Source of the DNA: DATFES01 sp035457725
GTDB lineage: Bacteria > Pseudomonadota > Alphaproteobacteria > CACIAM-22H2
Assembly: GCA_035457725.1 (NCBI GenBank)
Contig: DATIBC010000017.1
Span: 1-17,611, forward strand
Direction: 5' to 3'
DNA length: 17,611 bases
The first letter of the stretch is position 1, and every line of letters begins with the position of its first letter. Under the pieces are notes generated by a model, which was not told where the DNA came from, made no database searches, and saw only the letters and a list, made by a program, of their open reading frames with translations. The position numbers and the translations under genes are program-made. Below are positions 5,991-14,238 of the stretch, piece by piece.

Positions 5991-8077
5991 GTGCTTCGCT
6001 GCTGGTACGCTCGCCATTCGGCCAACGCAGCGAGCCGAGCGATCGCCTCGCCATCGCCGCCGGCAACGGCGCGCTCGTACCAGAGTTGCGCCCGGTCGGG
6101 ATCGGCTGGAACGCCTCGCAGCCGTCGGTGGGCGAACTCGACGGGGTCGTATGTTCGTCCGACGCCGGTTGCTGCGTGCGGGTGGCCGGCGGCAGCGGCG
6201 CGCTCAAAGACCAGCCGTGCCGCCGCCGGATCGCCGAGGCGCATCAATTCCTCGCCGCGGGACAGAAGCTGGGTGATCGCGATTTGCGACAGGATGGGAC
6301 GCGCGGCCGCCGCATCGTCGGCCCGTGGCGCCGGCCCTGGCTGGCGCGCGGGCAACGAGGCTGCGAGCGGTCCCTGAGGGGACACCGGCGCGACTTGTAT
6401 CATGCGGCCCGCTGCCGGCTCGACCGTAGCGCTGCTTTCGAGCGCGCCGCCGGGATCGACAGCGGTGGCCGGCGGCGCAGACGTAACGTCAACGGAAGGC
6501 GCGGCTACCGTTCGTGGGCGCTCGGGCGTTGGCGCCGGAGACTGAACGACGAGTGGAGGAACCGGAGGGATGATCTCAGGGCCTGCGGGCCAAGGCCGTA
6601 CACCAACGAGCTCAGCGATCGACAACGCGCTTTCCTGCTGAAACTCGTCGTAATAAATGAAGGCCGCGCCAGAAACGAGCATGGCGCCGAGCGCGGCGAC
6701 AACCAACGGGACGACGTAAGTACGCTTGGTCTCCGTGGCGTCCGGCATCGCGGGCGCTCCCAAGCGTCGCGAGATTCGATCTTCCGGGCTTTCGGCGGAA
6801 AGCGGCGCAGGCAACGCGCCCCGTACGGCAGCCCAAGGAGTCGACGCTTGGCCATGCTGCGGCAGTTCAGACAGATGCCGTAAGCCCATTTCGGCGAGCT
6901 CCGAGGCGGCACTGTCGTCCGAATTACCTCGGTCATTCTCGGAGGTAGCGTGCGATCCCTCCATTGCGCTCCGCGGCGGCGAGGAAGCGGCCCCCGCGGC
7001 GTTTGGCGGCGCCGGAGGGACGGCATACAGGTCGGCCATCGTAGGCTGGACCGCCCGCCATCGTGCTTCCCAATCGATTGCGTGCAGATCGTCCGCCCGA
7101 CTTGGCATTGCCGGTGCAGACTGCCCGGCCGATGGCGTCGCGATTTTACGGGATGGGAACAACCGCGACGGCCGCATCGAAGCCGCCGGCGAGACGGCGG
7201 ATGGCCCCGCTCTGACTGCCGCCAACGGCCGAGCCAACATGTGGCCGCGCGCCAGCGAAGCTTGCTCGTCCAGCAATCGGCACTCCTCGGCCGCCTGCTC
7301 AAGAATGGTCGCACTGACATGGTCAAGTCCGGCGCCGATCGCGGCATGGATGGCGCGATCGCACAGCCGATTGACGCTGAGCGGAACCCCGCTGCTGAAT
7401 CGGGCAATCCGCCGAACGATTTCGGCGCCGAAAAAGTCGTGTCGCTCGGCGCCTGCCACCTGCATTCGGTAGCGGATATACGGTCCCACCTCGTCCTCGC
7501 TCAGCGGCAGAAGCTGCGCCGCCACGGCAATGCGTCTGCGCACGTCGATGAGGTCGTCGCGCTGGAGCCGCACCTCGAAATCGCGGTTGCCAGCGAGCAG
7601 GACCTGGAGCAGCGACCGATTGCCGTCGCAAATCTCGGTCAGAAGCTCAAGCTTGCGCAGCAGATCGTCGCTGATGCGCTGGGCGTCGTCGATGATCAAC
7701 AACGCCGGAGTGCCCTCATAGACCCGGGCCCGCAGATAACGCGCCAATGCGCGCAGCTTCTCCATCGCCCCGGCGCCGCTGTAGTAAATGTCCGCTTCCT
7801 CGCAGCACGCGGTTAGCAGCTCGTCGAAGCCCAGGCGCGGATAAAAGCGGAAAAACACCTTGCCGCGCTGACCCTCGATTTCATCCTTCAAGCGACGCAG
7901 GAGAGTCGTCTTGCCGATGCCGGGGCCTCCGGTCAGGGTCAGGAGGCCGGCGGCGCGCTGTATGCCCTGCCAGATCTCGGTGTAGGCCAAGCGAAACGAA
8001 TGATGCGCGAAGACGAAGCGCAAATCCGGGGCAGCCGAGAATGGCCGTATGCGAAATTCGGGTTGGCGTACTTCCAT
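5981..8077 (-). CDS. ExeA/GspA-like AAA+ ATPase with membrane helix and Sel1-like C-terminus
   Basis: This 698-residue protein has an N-terminal AAA+ domain of the ExeA/GspA type: Walker A GGPGIGKTT (50-58), Walker B ALLIIDDAQ (125-133), and a GNRDFEVRLQ / DVRRRIAV sensor region, then FSSGVPLSVNRLCDRAI. A long low-complexity linker leads to one membrane helix at about 454-477 (VVPLVVAALGAMLVSGAAFI). A proline/alanine-rich stretch and a C-terminal part (about 595-690) with Sel1-like repeats (AAARLVFERAAAAGHPHAA, AQLWYERAVAGGDGEAIARL) follow, predicted periplasmic. ExeA works with a peptidoglycan-binding partner to assemble secretion machinery; ExeA-like ATPases also occur in polysaccharide-export loci. 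The ATG at 8077 is preferred over TTG 8128 because the family motif PFSAAPDLRFVF begins soon after. No GspB or secretin gene is near. The exact function is unknown. Confidence 0.85.
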   Translation of the reverse strand: MEVRQPEFRIRPFSAAPDLRFVFAHHSFRLAYTEIWQGIQRAAGLLTLTGGPGIGKTTLLRRLKDEIEGQRGKVFFRFYPRLGFDELLTACCEEADIYYSGAGAMEKLRALARYLRARVYEGTPALLIIDDAQRISDDLLRKLELLTEICDGNRSLLQVLLAGNRDFEVRLQRDDLIDVRRRIAVAAQLLPLSEDEVGPYIRYRMQVAGAERHDFFGAEIVRRIARFSSGVPLSVNRLCDRAIHAAIGAGLDHVSATILEQAAEECRLLDEQASLARGHMLARPLAAVRAGPSAVSPAASMRPSRLFPSRKIATPSAGQSAPAMPSRADDLHAIDWEARWRAVQPTMADLYAVPPAPPNAAGAASSPPRSAMEGSHATSENDRGNSDDSAASELAEMGLRHLSELPQHGQASTPWAAVRGALPAPLSAESPEDRISRRLGAPAMPDATETKRTYVVPLVVAALGAMLVSGAAFIYYDEFQQESALSIAELVGVRPWPAGPEIIPPVPPLVVQSPAPTPERPRTVAAPSVDVTSAPPATAVDPGGALESSATVEPAAGRMIQVAPVSPQGPLAASLPARQPGPAPRADDAAAARPILSQIAITQLLSRGEELMRLGDPAAARLVFERAAAAGHPHAATGVGRTYDPVEFAHRRLRGVPADPDRAQLWYERAVAGGDGEAIARLAALAEWRAYQQRSTQQ

Positions 8078-8174
8078 GGTTCTGCCGCGCGACTCGGGAG
8101 AACATTGGAAGTGTAAGGCGATTCGCAAAAACTCGATTAAAATTTAACGATCTTGGCGGATCGGCGTCGTTGAT

Positions 8175-9626
8175 TCACGGACGCCAGAAGGTGCGCGAGA
8201 ACAAGACAAGGACCGTGAGTATCTCCAGCCGCCCGAGCAACATCCCGATCGACAGCAGCCATTTCGCCGCATCGGGAAGGCTCGAGAAGTTTCCCGCCGG
8301 GCCGATGATTTCGCCAAGGCCGGGGCCGACATTGCCGACCGCCGTGGCGGCGCCGGTCAGGCTCGTCACCAGGTCGAGCCCGACCAGCGCCAGTCCGGCG
8401 GCGATCGTCACCACGATCGCGACGTACAGGAACACGAAGGCGAGAACCGATTGGGTGACTGCTTCGGTGATCTGCCTGCGATTGAACTTGGGCACGAACA
8501 TTCCCGAAGGAATCAGCGTATGGCGAACATGGCTCCGGCCGACTTCGAAGAGAATCATGAAGCGGAAGATTTTGATCCCACCGGCGGTCGAGCCGGAGCA
8601 GCCGCCGACGAACGTAAGGAGAAAAAAGAGCATCACCGGAAGCGGGCCCCATTGATTGTAATCGGCCGAGGCATATCCGGTCGTCGTCATGATCGAGACG
8701 ACATTGAAGGCGGCGTGTCGCAGGGCCGTTGCAAGCTCGACGCCGTTGATTCGCCACTGCCACAATGCGATCGCCAGCGTGAACGCGGCGGCGACCCCTA
8801 GATAGAGCCGAATCTGGCCGTCACTGGCGATCGAGCGCCAATCGCCTCTCGCGCCACGCAGAAACAGGGTGAATGTCATGCCCCCCAACAGCATGAAGAC
8901 GATCGCGACTGCATCGACGAACGGGCTATTCCAGTTGGCGAAGGAGTTGTCCGACGTCGAGTATCCGCCCGTCGCGATCGTTGTCATGGAATGGATGACC
9001 GCATCGAAGCCGCTCATGCCGCCGAGCCAATAACCAAGGGCGCATAGCGAGCTGAGAATGAAGTAGATCGCGGCGATGTTGGTCGCGAGCTGCGGCGCTC
9101 GCGGCACCACCTTGTCGGACCGGTCGGACGATTCGAGGCGGAAGAGCTGCATTCCGCCAACCCGCAGCATCGGCAGGATGGCGATCGCCGTGGCGATTAT
9201 GCCGATTCCGCCCAACCATTGGAGGAGGCCGCGCCACAGCAGTATGCCGGGTGGCGCGGCATCGAGCCCGACGATGACCGTCGAACCTGTAGTGGTCAGC
9301 CCTGACATCGCCTCGAAATAGGCGTCGGTATAGCTCAGACCGAGCGAGGCGAAGGCGAACGGCAGCGCCGCGAAGCCGCAAACGATCACCCAGGACAGCG
9401 AGGTGACAAGGAACGCCTGGCGAAGCTGCAGGCGCGTTCCGCCGCTGCGACAGGCGAACGCGAGAGCAATGCCGACGAAAAGTGTGACGAGGGCGGCGGC
9501 GAGGAAGACCTGCCAATCGGGGTTTCGCTCGGCGAGGTCGGCGAGCAGCGGCAACGCCATGGCGCAGGCGACCACCGTCAACAACACGCCGATGATGAAA
9601 AAGACCGGCCGCAGATCGATCGTCAC
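8175..9626 (-). CDS. trkH: TrkH-family potassium uptake channel subunit
   Basis: This 483-residue multi-spanning inner-membrane protein has the four pore-loop segments of the Trk/Ktr/HKT superfamily: MSGLTTTGST (107-116), SMTTIATGGYS (213-223), SIMTTTGYAS (311-320) and GGCSGSTAGGIK (341-352). Each carries the filter glycine. The GCSGSTAGG signature is diagnostic for TrkH-type K+ translocators, which normally pair with the cytosolic NAD-binding TrkA gate; no trkA is in the window. The length fits TrkH (about 480). The start is GTG 9626, because the hydrophobic first helix (PVFFIIGVLLTVVACAMALP) begins directly afterwards; no convincing Shine-Dalgarno is seen. It reads toward the ExeA-like gene with a 97-base gap, so the two could share a transcript, although an AT-rich patch (about 8124-8150) may carry a separate promoter for the ATPase. 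Confidence 0.93.
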   Translation of the reverse strand: MTIDLRPVFFIIGVLLTVVACAMALPLLADLAERNPDWQVFLAAALVTLFVGIALAFACRSGGTRLQLRQAFLVTSLSWVIVCGFAALPFAFASLGLSYTDAYFEAMSGLTTTGSTVIVGLDAAPPGILLWRGLLQWLGGIGIIATAIAILPMLRVGGMQLFRLESSDRSDKVVPRAPQLATNIAAIYFILSSLCALGYWLGGMSGFDAVIHSMTTIATGGYSTSDNSFANWNSPFVDAVAIVFMLLGGMTFTLFLRGARGDWRSIASDGQIRLYLGVAAAFTLAIALWQWRINGVELATALRHAAFNVVSIMTTTGYASADYNQWGPLPVMLFFLLTFVGGCSGSTAGGIKIFRFMILFEVGRSHVRHTLIPSGMFVPKFNRRQITEAVTQSVLAFVFLYVAIVVTIAAGLALVGLDLVTSLTGAATAVGNVGPGLGEIIGPAGNFSSLPDAAKWLLSIGMLLGRLEILTVLVLFSRTFWRP

Positions 9627-9886
9627 CGCGGCACCCCACCCCGCCGGTTCGTCCGGCTGCTCGCGTTAATGTCTTTCCCTCGGGGCCGCCGTCGCGGCCG
9701 CGGCAAACCTGCCATGCGACCACGAACGGCGCAACGCAAGGACGCTCGCGTGCGATGTAATGCGCCAAACGGCGCGGTCGATCTGGTCGTCCGGCGGTGG
9801 TAGGCGTCGCTTTGGGCGAAGCATGCCGCCTCGACCGCGAGAGTTGGTACGCAAGGCTTTCCGCGAGCGGAAGGCGCCGGCCACTC

Positions 9887-9900
9887 TGCAACCGGTTGCA
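9887..9900. repeat. 14-bp perfect palindrome
   Basis: TGCAACCGGTTGCA equals its own reverse complement. It lies 261 bases upstream of the trkH start. Such a dyad could be a dimeric regulator site; no known family consensus is claimed. Confidence 0.4.
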
Positions 9901-10127
9901 ATGGCCCCTGAAGCAGACGGCGCCGTAGGGTCGTCAGCAAGGAACGTTCCAACTCATAAAGTAATTCGACCACTCGTTGTTAACCATATTTTCCCATAAA
10001 GTTAATCAATGCTTTATTGCATCCATCTGAAATGACATAGAAAATTACAGGTTGTCATTCTTCGAAAATTGATCTCAAATGCTAGCGATTGTTGCCGTGA
10101 AAGCTGAACGATATTAACCACTTTAGG

Positions 10128-10430
10128 GTGATTCCATTGGACAACGTGGTCCCATCGGAATCCGCCGAACAGGTTCCGGCCGAACGATCGGCGGAACCTC
10201 AAGTGCTGACGCCAGCATCAATCTTGCCTGCGTTCGCATTCAACGCGCCTCAGACTTTGTGCGATCCGACTGCACTTTTAGCCAATCGCGCTTTGAGCCC
10301 CATCAATGGGCCGCATGCGGTTTCGCATCCGAGCATTTCGCAGATCGTGCTGGAACCAGGAACCCTGGCGGTGCGTGGAGCGGCGTCGATCGGTCCACAC
10401 GTTCCACTCCGCCGCCATCGCGTGGTGTGA
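10128..10430 (+). CDS. Doubtful small ORF, hypothetical protein
   Basis: A 100-residue frame from GTG 10128 to TGA 10430 lies downstream of an AT-rich zone. The translation is proline- and alanine-rich (for example AEQVPAERSAEPQVLTPAS) with no recognised domain, signal peptide or membrane helix. The only purine-rich word, AGG, abuts the GTG, so there is no usable Shine-Dalgarno. The frame includes the 10171-10199 hairpin. Codon third positions are less GC-biased than in surrounding genes. It may be non-coding leader sequence or a degraded gene; I would not rely on it. Confidence 0.2.
   Translation: MIPLDNVVPSESAEQVPAERSAEPQVLTPASILPAFAFNAPQTLCDPTALLANRALSPINGPHAVSHPSISQIVLEPGTLAVRGAASIGPHVPLRRHRVV
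10171..10199 (+). repeat. Bulged hairpin in the rfbB upstream region
   Basis: The left arm AGGTTCCGGCCGA (10171-10183) pairs with TCGGCGGAACCT (10188-10199) with one bulged base and an ACGA loop, giving about 12 bp. No T-run follows, so an intrinsic terminator is unlikely. It may be an RNA structure or a protein site. Confidence 0.4.
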
Positions 10431-10856
10431 GCGCGATCCCACAGCACACGGGCTGGGGCAGAGCGGCGGTCTCGAGAGGGGCCGCCGCATTTGCTATCCT
10501 GCCCCGCTGGCCTCCACGCCGCTCGTCGCAACGCCGGGAGCCAACGATGCAATCCGAAGCTTGGTCCACCAACCTGACATGATGAACGACTTGGTCGAAA
10601 CGTCGCCGATTTGGCTTGAGGTCGATCCGAGCGACCCAATACGGTTGGCGTTACTCGCAGCGACACGCGGCTGAGCTAGGGCGTGCAGCGGTTGCACGAC
10701 AGGCGGATCGCGCAACCGGCGCAATCCTGCATTGTTCTGAGCGTACGTCGAAAAACAACGAAGCTACGGCTAGGCGACCGAACGCCACCACGGCGGTGTG
10801 GCGCACGAATTGCGGTTACGCTAACCTAGACTTCGGATCACGTTGGGGGCTGAGGA

Positions 10857-11915
10857 ATGACCGTTCTTGTTACGGGCGGGGCGGGATTCATCGGCAGTAA
10901 TTACATTCTCGATTGGTTGGCACAGTCCGATGAAGCGATCGTCAATCTCGACAAACTGACCTACGCCGGCAGCGTCGAGAACCTCGCTGGGTTGCGAGGC
11001 GATGGGCGGCACGTCTTCACCCAGGGTGATATCGGCGATACCGCTCTGGTTGCACGATTGCTTTTGGAATACCGGCCGCGCGCGGTCGTCAACTTCGCCG
11101 CCGAGTCGCATGTCGATCGTTCGATTCACGGCCCGGCCCCATTTATCGAGACCAATGTAGTCGGCACGTTTCACTTGCTGGAAAGCGTGCGGAAGTATTG
11201 GGACGACATGACTGACGCGGAGAAACGACAGTTTCGCATCCTGCACGTGTCGACCGACGAAGTTTACGGCTCGCTGGACAAGGGCCAGCCGCCATTCCTG
11301 GAATCCGATGCCTGTAATCCGAATAGCCCCTATGCGGCCAGCAAGGCGGCAAGCGACCATCTCGTGCGCGCATATCATCGCACCTACGGGCTGCCGGTAT
11401 TGACGACACGGTGTTCGAACAATTATGGACCGTACCACTTTCCCGAAAAGCTTATACCGCTGGTTATTTGCAACGCGCTTGCCGGTAAGCCGCTGCCGGT
11501 TTATGGCGACGGCCAACAGGTTCGCGATTGGATCTACGTGAAGGACCATTGCCGCGCCATCCGTCGAGTACTCGAGGCCGGCGCGCCAGGCGAGGTCTAT
11601 AACGTCGGCGGCTCCGGTGAGCGGACCAACCTCGATGTCGTGCGTGGTCTCTGCGCTGTTCTTGACGAGCTTCAGGGTCGTGCCGATGGTCGGCCGTACG
11701 CGTCACTGATCGAGTTCGTCAAGGACCGACCTGGTCACGACCGTCGCTACGCGATCGACTCAAGCAAGATACGCCGCCAGCTCGGCTGGACACCTGCCGA
11801 GCCGTTCGAGACCGGAATCCGCAAGACGGTTGAATGGAATCTGAGTAACCAGGAATGGATCGGACGGGTCACCAGCGGCAATTACCAGAGCTGGCTGGCG
11901 AAGCAATACGCATGA
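10857..11915 (+). CDS. rfbB: dTDP-glucose 4,6-dehydratase
   Basis: This 352-residue short-chain dehydrogenase-type enzyme makes dTDP-4-keto-6-deoxyglucose, step 2 of dTDP-L-rhamnose synthesis. The NAD-binding GGAGFIG (7-13) is at the N-terminus. The dehydratase triad is seen in VSTDEVYG (T133, D134, E135), and the YxxxK pair is Y159/K163 in YAASKAASDH. Other family segments are FAAESHVDRSI, CSNNYGPYHFPEKLIPL, DWIYVKDHCRAI and DRPGHDRRYAID. The length matches RfbB/RmlB. The ATG at 10857 follows a purine-rich GGGGGCTGAGGA. It opens a six-gene unit, and its stop overlaps the rfbD start by ATGA. Other dTDP-sugars also use this intermediate, but the following rfbD and rfbC point to rhamnose. Confidence 0.96.
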   Translation: MTVLVTGGAGFIGSNYILDWLAQSDEAIVNLDKLTYAGSVENLAGLRGDGRHVFTQGDIGDTALVARLLLEYRPRAVVNFAAESHVDRSIHGPAPFIETNVVGTFHLLESVRKYWDDMTDAEKRQFRILHVSTDEVYGSLDKGQPPFLESDACNPNSPYAASKAASDHLVRAYHRTYGLPVLTTRCSNNYGPYHFPEKLIPLVICNALAGKPLPVYGDGQQVRDWIYVKDHCRAIRRVLEAGAPGEVYNVGGSGERTNLDVVRGLCAVLDELQGRADGRPYASLIEFVKDRPGHDRRYAIDSSKIRRQLGWTPAEPFETGIRKTVEWNLSNQEWIGRVTSGNYQSWLAKQYA

Positions 11916-12808
11916 GGATTTTGCTTTTCGGCAAAAACGGACAAATCGGTCGTGAACTCCAACGCACGCTGCTGCCTTTGGGCGAAGTGGATGCGCGCGG
12001 ACGGCAAGAAGTGGATCTGGAAGACGTGGACCGTCTCCGGGAAACACTGCGGCAATGTGCGCCGGCGGTGATCGTCAACGCGGCCGCGTATACGTCGGTC
12101 GATGCGGCGGAAAGCGACGAGGAGTCTGCGTACAGGGTTAACGCCGAGGCCGTCGGCGTGATGGCGAGCCACGCCGCGGCCAGTGCCGCCTTGCTGGTGC
12201 ATTATTCTACCGACTACGTGTTCGATGGCGAGAAGCCGGGCGCCTACGTCGAGTTCGACGCCACGAATCCGCAGAACGTCTATGGCCGCTCCAAGCGCGC
12301 GGGTGAAGACGCGATCCGCCGCAGCGGCTGCAACGCGCTGGTCTTGCGCACGAGCTGGGTTTACTCGGTGCATGGGACCAATTTCGTCAAGACCATACTG
12401 CGTCTCGCAAGGGAAAAGAGCAGAATCGAGGTCGTCGCCGACCAGCATGGCGCACCGACTTCGGCCGAGCTTATCGCCGACGTTACGATGCTGGCGATCT
12501 TTGCCCGGAAAAAAGGCCACATTCCCGCCGGAACCTTTCACCTGGCCGCTTCGGGGGAGACCAGCCGGCATGGACTTGCATGTCATGTGGTTGCGCAGGC
12601 GCTGGCGCGCGGCATCGCGCTCACCCTCCGACCACAGGATATCTGCGCTGTATCAAGCGAGACGCTGCGGCTTCCCGCCAAGCGGCCGGCCAACTCGCGA
12701 CTGAACACCAGCGCGCTCGCGAACGCCCTCGAACTGCACCTTCCCGACTGGAAAGTGCATGTCGACCGCGCCGTCGAGCAGTTCGCCCGTGACGCAGCGC
12801 GCATATGA
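11912..12808 (+). CDS. rfbD: dTDP-4-dehydrorhamnose reductase
   Basis: This 298-residue NAD(P)H-dependent enzyme carries out the last step to dTDP-L-rhamnose. It has the nucleotide-binding GKNGQIG (7-13), NAAAYTSVDAAE, the catalytic threonine and acid in YSTDYVFDG (T100, D101), and Y124/K128 in YGRSKRAGE. LRTSWVYS and VVADQHGAPTSAELIAD are also family segments. The ATG at 11912 is used because the nucleotide-binding strand MRILLFG starts there and it overlaps the rfbB stop in ATGA; a longer in-frame extension inside rfbB is not needed. Its own stop overlaps rfbA in the same way. Length and motifs fit RmlD/RfbD. Confidence 0.95.
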   Translation: MRILLFGKNGQIGRELQRTLLPLGEVDARGRQEVDLEDVDRLRETLRQCAPAVIVNAAAYTSVDAAESDEESAYRVNAEAVGVMASHAAASAALLVHYSTDYVFDGEKPGAYVEFDATNPQNVYGRSKRAGEDAIRRSGCNALVLRTSWVYSVHGTNFVKTILRLAREKSRIEVVADQHGAPTSAELIADVTMLAIFARKKGHIPAGTFHLAASGETSRHGLACHVVAQALARGIALTLRPQDICAVSSETLRLPAKRPANSRLNTSALANALELHLPDWKVHVDRAVEQFARDAARI

Positions 12809-13692
12809 AGCGCAAGGGCATCATCCTCGCCGGCGGCGCTGGCACACGGCTGCACCCGGCAACGCTCGCCGTCAGCAAGCAGTTGCTGCCCGTCTTCGAT
12901 AAGCCGATGATCTACTACCCGCTCAGCACGCTGATGCTGGCCGGAATTCGCGACATCCTGGTTATCTCGACGCCACAGGACATTCCGCGCTTCGAGCAGC
13001 TACTCGGCACGGGCGAGCGCTGGGGCATGACCTTTCGATTCGCTGCTCAACCGTCGCCAGAGGGCATTGCGCAGGCTCTCCTCATCGCCGAATCCTTCAT
13101 CGGCGATGGCGCCTCCGCGTTGATTTTGGGCGACAATATTTTTTACGGCCATGATTTGCCGCGCCTCCTGGCGAGGGCGATGGCGGCGGCGAGCGGCGCG
13201 ACGGTCTTCGTTTACCACGTCAACGATCCCGGGCGTTACGGAGTGGCCGACTTCGATCGCCATGGAAAAGTGCGTTCGCTGGAGGAAAAACCGAAGCAAC
13301 CGAAATCCAGCTACGCGGTGACCGGCTTGTATTTCTATGACCGTGAGGCGGCCCGGCTCGCCAGGACGCTAACGCCCTCGGCGCGCGGCGAATTGGAGAT
13401 CACCGATCTGAACCGGTTGTACTTGGAGCGCGGCGCGCTCAGCGTCGAAGTGATGGGTCGCGGCTATGCATGGATGGACGCCGGCACGCACGAATCCCTG
13501 CTCGACGCCAGCCAGTTCATTTCTGTCCTGGAGAGCCGACAAGGCCTCAAAGTCGCCTGCCCCGAAGAAATCGCCTATCACAACCGCTGGATCGACGCCA
13601 CGCAACTCAAGAAACTCGCCAAGCCGTTGATGAAGAACGGTTATGGACGGTACCTGCTTGGCATCCTCACGGAGAAAAAAGTGTTCCGATGA
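12805..13692 (+). CDS. rfbA: Glucose-1-phosphate thymidylyltransferase
   Basis: This 295-residue nucleotidyltransferase joins dTTP and glucose-1-phosphate to form dTDP-glucose, the first step of the pathway. The N-terminal signature GGAGTRLHPAT (10-20) is followed by KQLLPVFDKPMIYYPLSTL. LGDNIFYGHDL (from about 109) contains the metal-binding aspartate, and YGVADFD, SLEEKPKQPKSSYAVTGLYF and WMDAGTHESLLDAS complete the RmlA set. The size is standard for the short RmlA class. It sits third in the B-D-A-C order, with ATGA overlaps on both sides, so expression is likely coupled. Confidence 0.97.
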   Translation: MKRKGIILAGGAGTRLHPATLAVSKQLLPVFDKPMIYYPLSTLMLAGIRDILVISTPQDIPRFEQLLGTGERWGMTFRFAAQPSPEGIAQALLIAESFIGDGASALILGDNIFYGHDLPRLLARAMAAASGATVFVYHVNDPGRYGVADFDRHGKVRSLEEKPKQPKSSYAVTGLYFYDREAARLARTLTPSARGELEITDLNRLYLERGALSVEVMGRGYAWMDAGTHESLLDASQFISVLESRQGLKVACPEEIAYHNRWIDATQLKKLAKPLMKNGYGRYLLGILTEKKVFR

Positions 13693-14234
13693 AAACGATC
13701 CGCCACGCCATTCCCGAGGTCATCTTGCTCGAGCCCGAGGTGTTCGAGGACGAGCGCGGCTTCTTCTTCGAGAGTTTCAACCAGGCGGTATTCGCGGCCA
13801 TCGTCGGCCGACCGGTCGTCTTCGTCCAAGACAACCATTCGCGCTCGACCAGGAGCGTCCTGCGCGGCCTGCATTATCAACTCCGCAATCCGCAGGGCAA
13901 GCTAGTGCGCGTCGTGCGCGGAGCGGTGTTCGATGTCGCGGTCGACATTCGTCGCTCGTCGCCCACCTTCGGCCAGTGGGTCGGCGAAACCCTGTCGGCG
14001 GACAACCGGCGACAGCTTTGGATTCCCGAAGGCTTCGCGCACGGGTTCATCGTCACCAGCGACGGCGCCGAAGTTCTGTACAAGACGACGGACTATTACG
14101 CCTCGCAACATGAACGCGCGATCGTCTGGAACGATTCGCGCCTCGACATCGATTGGCCGACCGAGACGCCGCCCATCCTATCCGCCAAGGACGCGCGGGC
14201 ATCGCCGCTCGACCGAGCGGAGCTGTTCGCGTGA
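13689..14234 (+). CDS. rfbC: dTDP-4-dehydrorhamnose 3,5-epimerase
   Basis: This 181-residue cupin-fold epimerase converts dTDP-4-keto-6-deoxyglucose to dTDP-4-keto-L-rhamnose. Family motifs are FEDERGFFFESFNQ (19-32), VQDNHSRSTRSVLRGLHYQ with the catalytic histidine H62, GKLVRVVRGAVFDVAVD, LWIPEGFAHGF (110-120) and YKTTDYY. The length fits RmlC exactly. The ATG at 13689 overlaps the rfbA stop; the overlapping longer frame that begins inside rfbA is not needed. Only 4 bases separate its stop from cysD, so the rhamnose genes continue directly into the sulfate-activation genes. Confidence 0.96.
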   Translation: MKTIRHAIPEVILLEPEVFEDERGFFFESFNQAVFAAIVGRPVVFVQDNHSRSTRSVLRGLHYQLRNPQGKLVRVVRGAVFDVAVDIRRSSPTFGQWVGETLSADNRRQLWIPEGFAHGFIVTSDGAEVLYKTTDYYASQHERAIVWNDSRLDIDWPTETPPILSAKDARASPLDRAELFA

Positions 14235-14238
14235 CGGC

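Larger units (their letters stand above)
9627..10856. other. 1.23-kb intergenic region between divergent trkH and rfbB
   Basis: I recognise no gene here. About 9940-10130 is markedly AT-rich compared with its surroundings and has promoter-like words on both strands, for example TTGTTA at 9977-9982 with AT-rich sequence 17 bases on. A 14-bp perfect palindrome (9887-9900) and a bulged hairpin (10171-10199) are present. Several short ORFs exist on both strands between 10128 and 10860, but none has a convincing start, domain or ribosome-binding site except the doubtful one at 10128. The region probably holds the regulatory sequences of the divergent units and possibly a long 5' leader for rfbB. 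Confidence 0.6.

Noticed and set aside
5933..6883. 316-codon + strand ORF opposite the AAA+ gene
   Set aside because: It is arginine-rich and low in complexity, opposite the linker and C-terminus of a well-supported gene.
8078..8128. Upstream TTG start (8128) for the AAA+ gene
   Set aside because: It adds 17 residues with no family similarity; the ATG at 8077 places the conserved N-terminus at the usual position.
7747..8655. 302-codon + strand ORF spanning the trkH/AAA+ junction
   Set aside because: It crosses two real genes on the other strand and has no domain or start signal.
9623..9973. 116-codon - strand ORF upstream of trkH
   Set aside because: It starts at a GTG without a ribosome-binding site, is arginine-rich and has no recognised domain.
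10250..10674. Overlapping ORFs of 107-138 codons on both strands (10250-10666 -, 10259-10582 +, 10306-10674 +)
   Set aside because: They compete for the same DNA and none has a recognised domain or start context.
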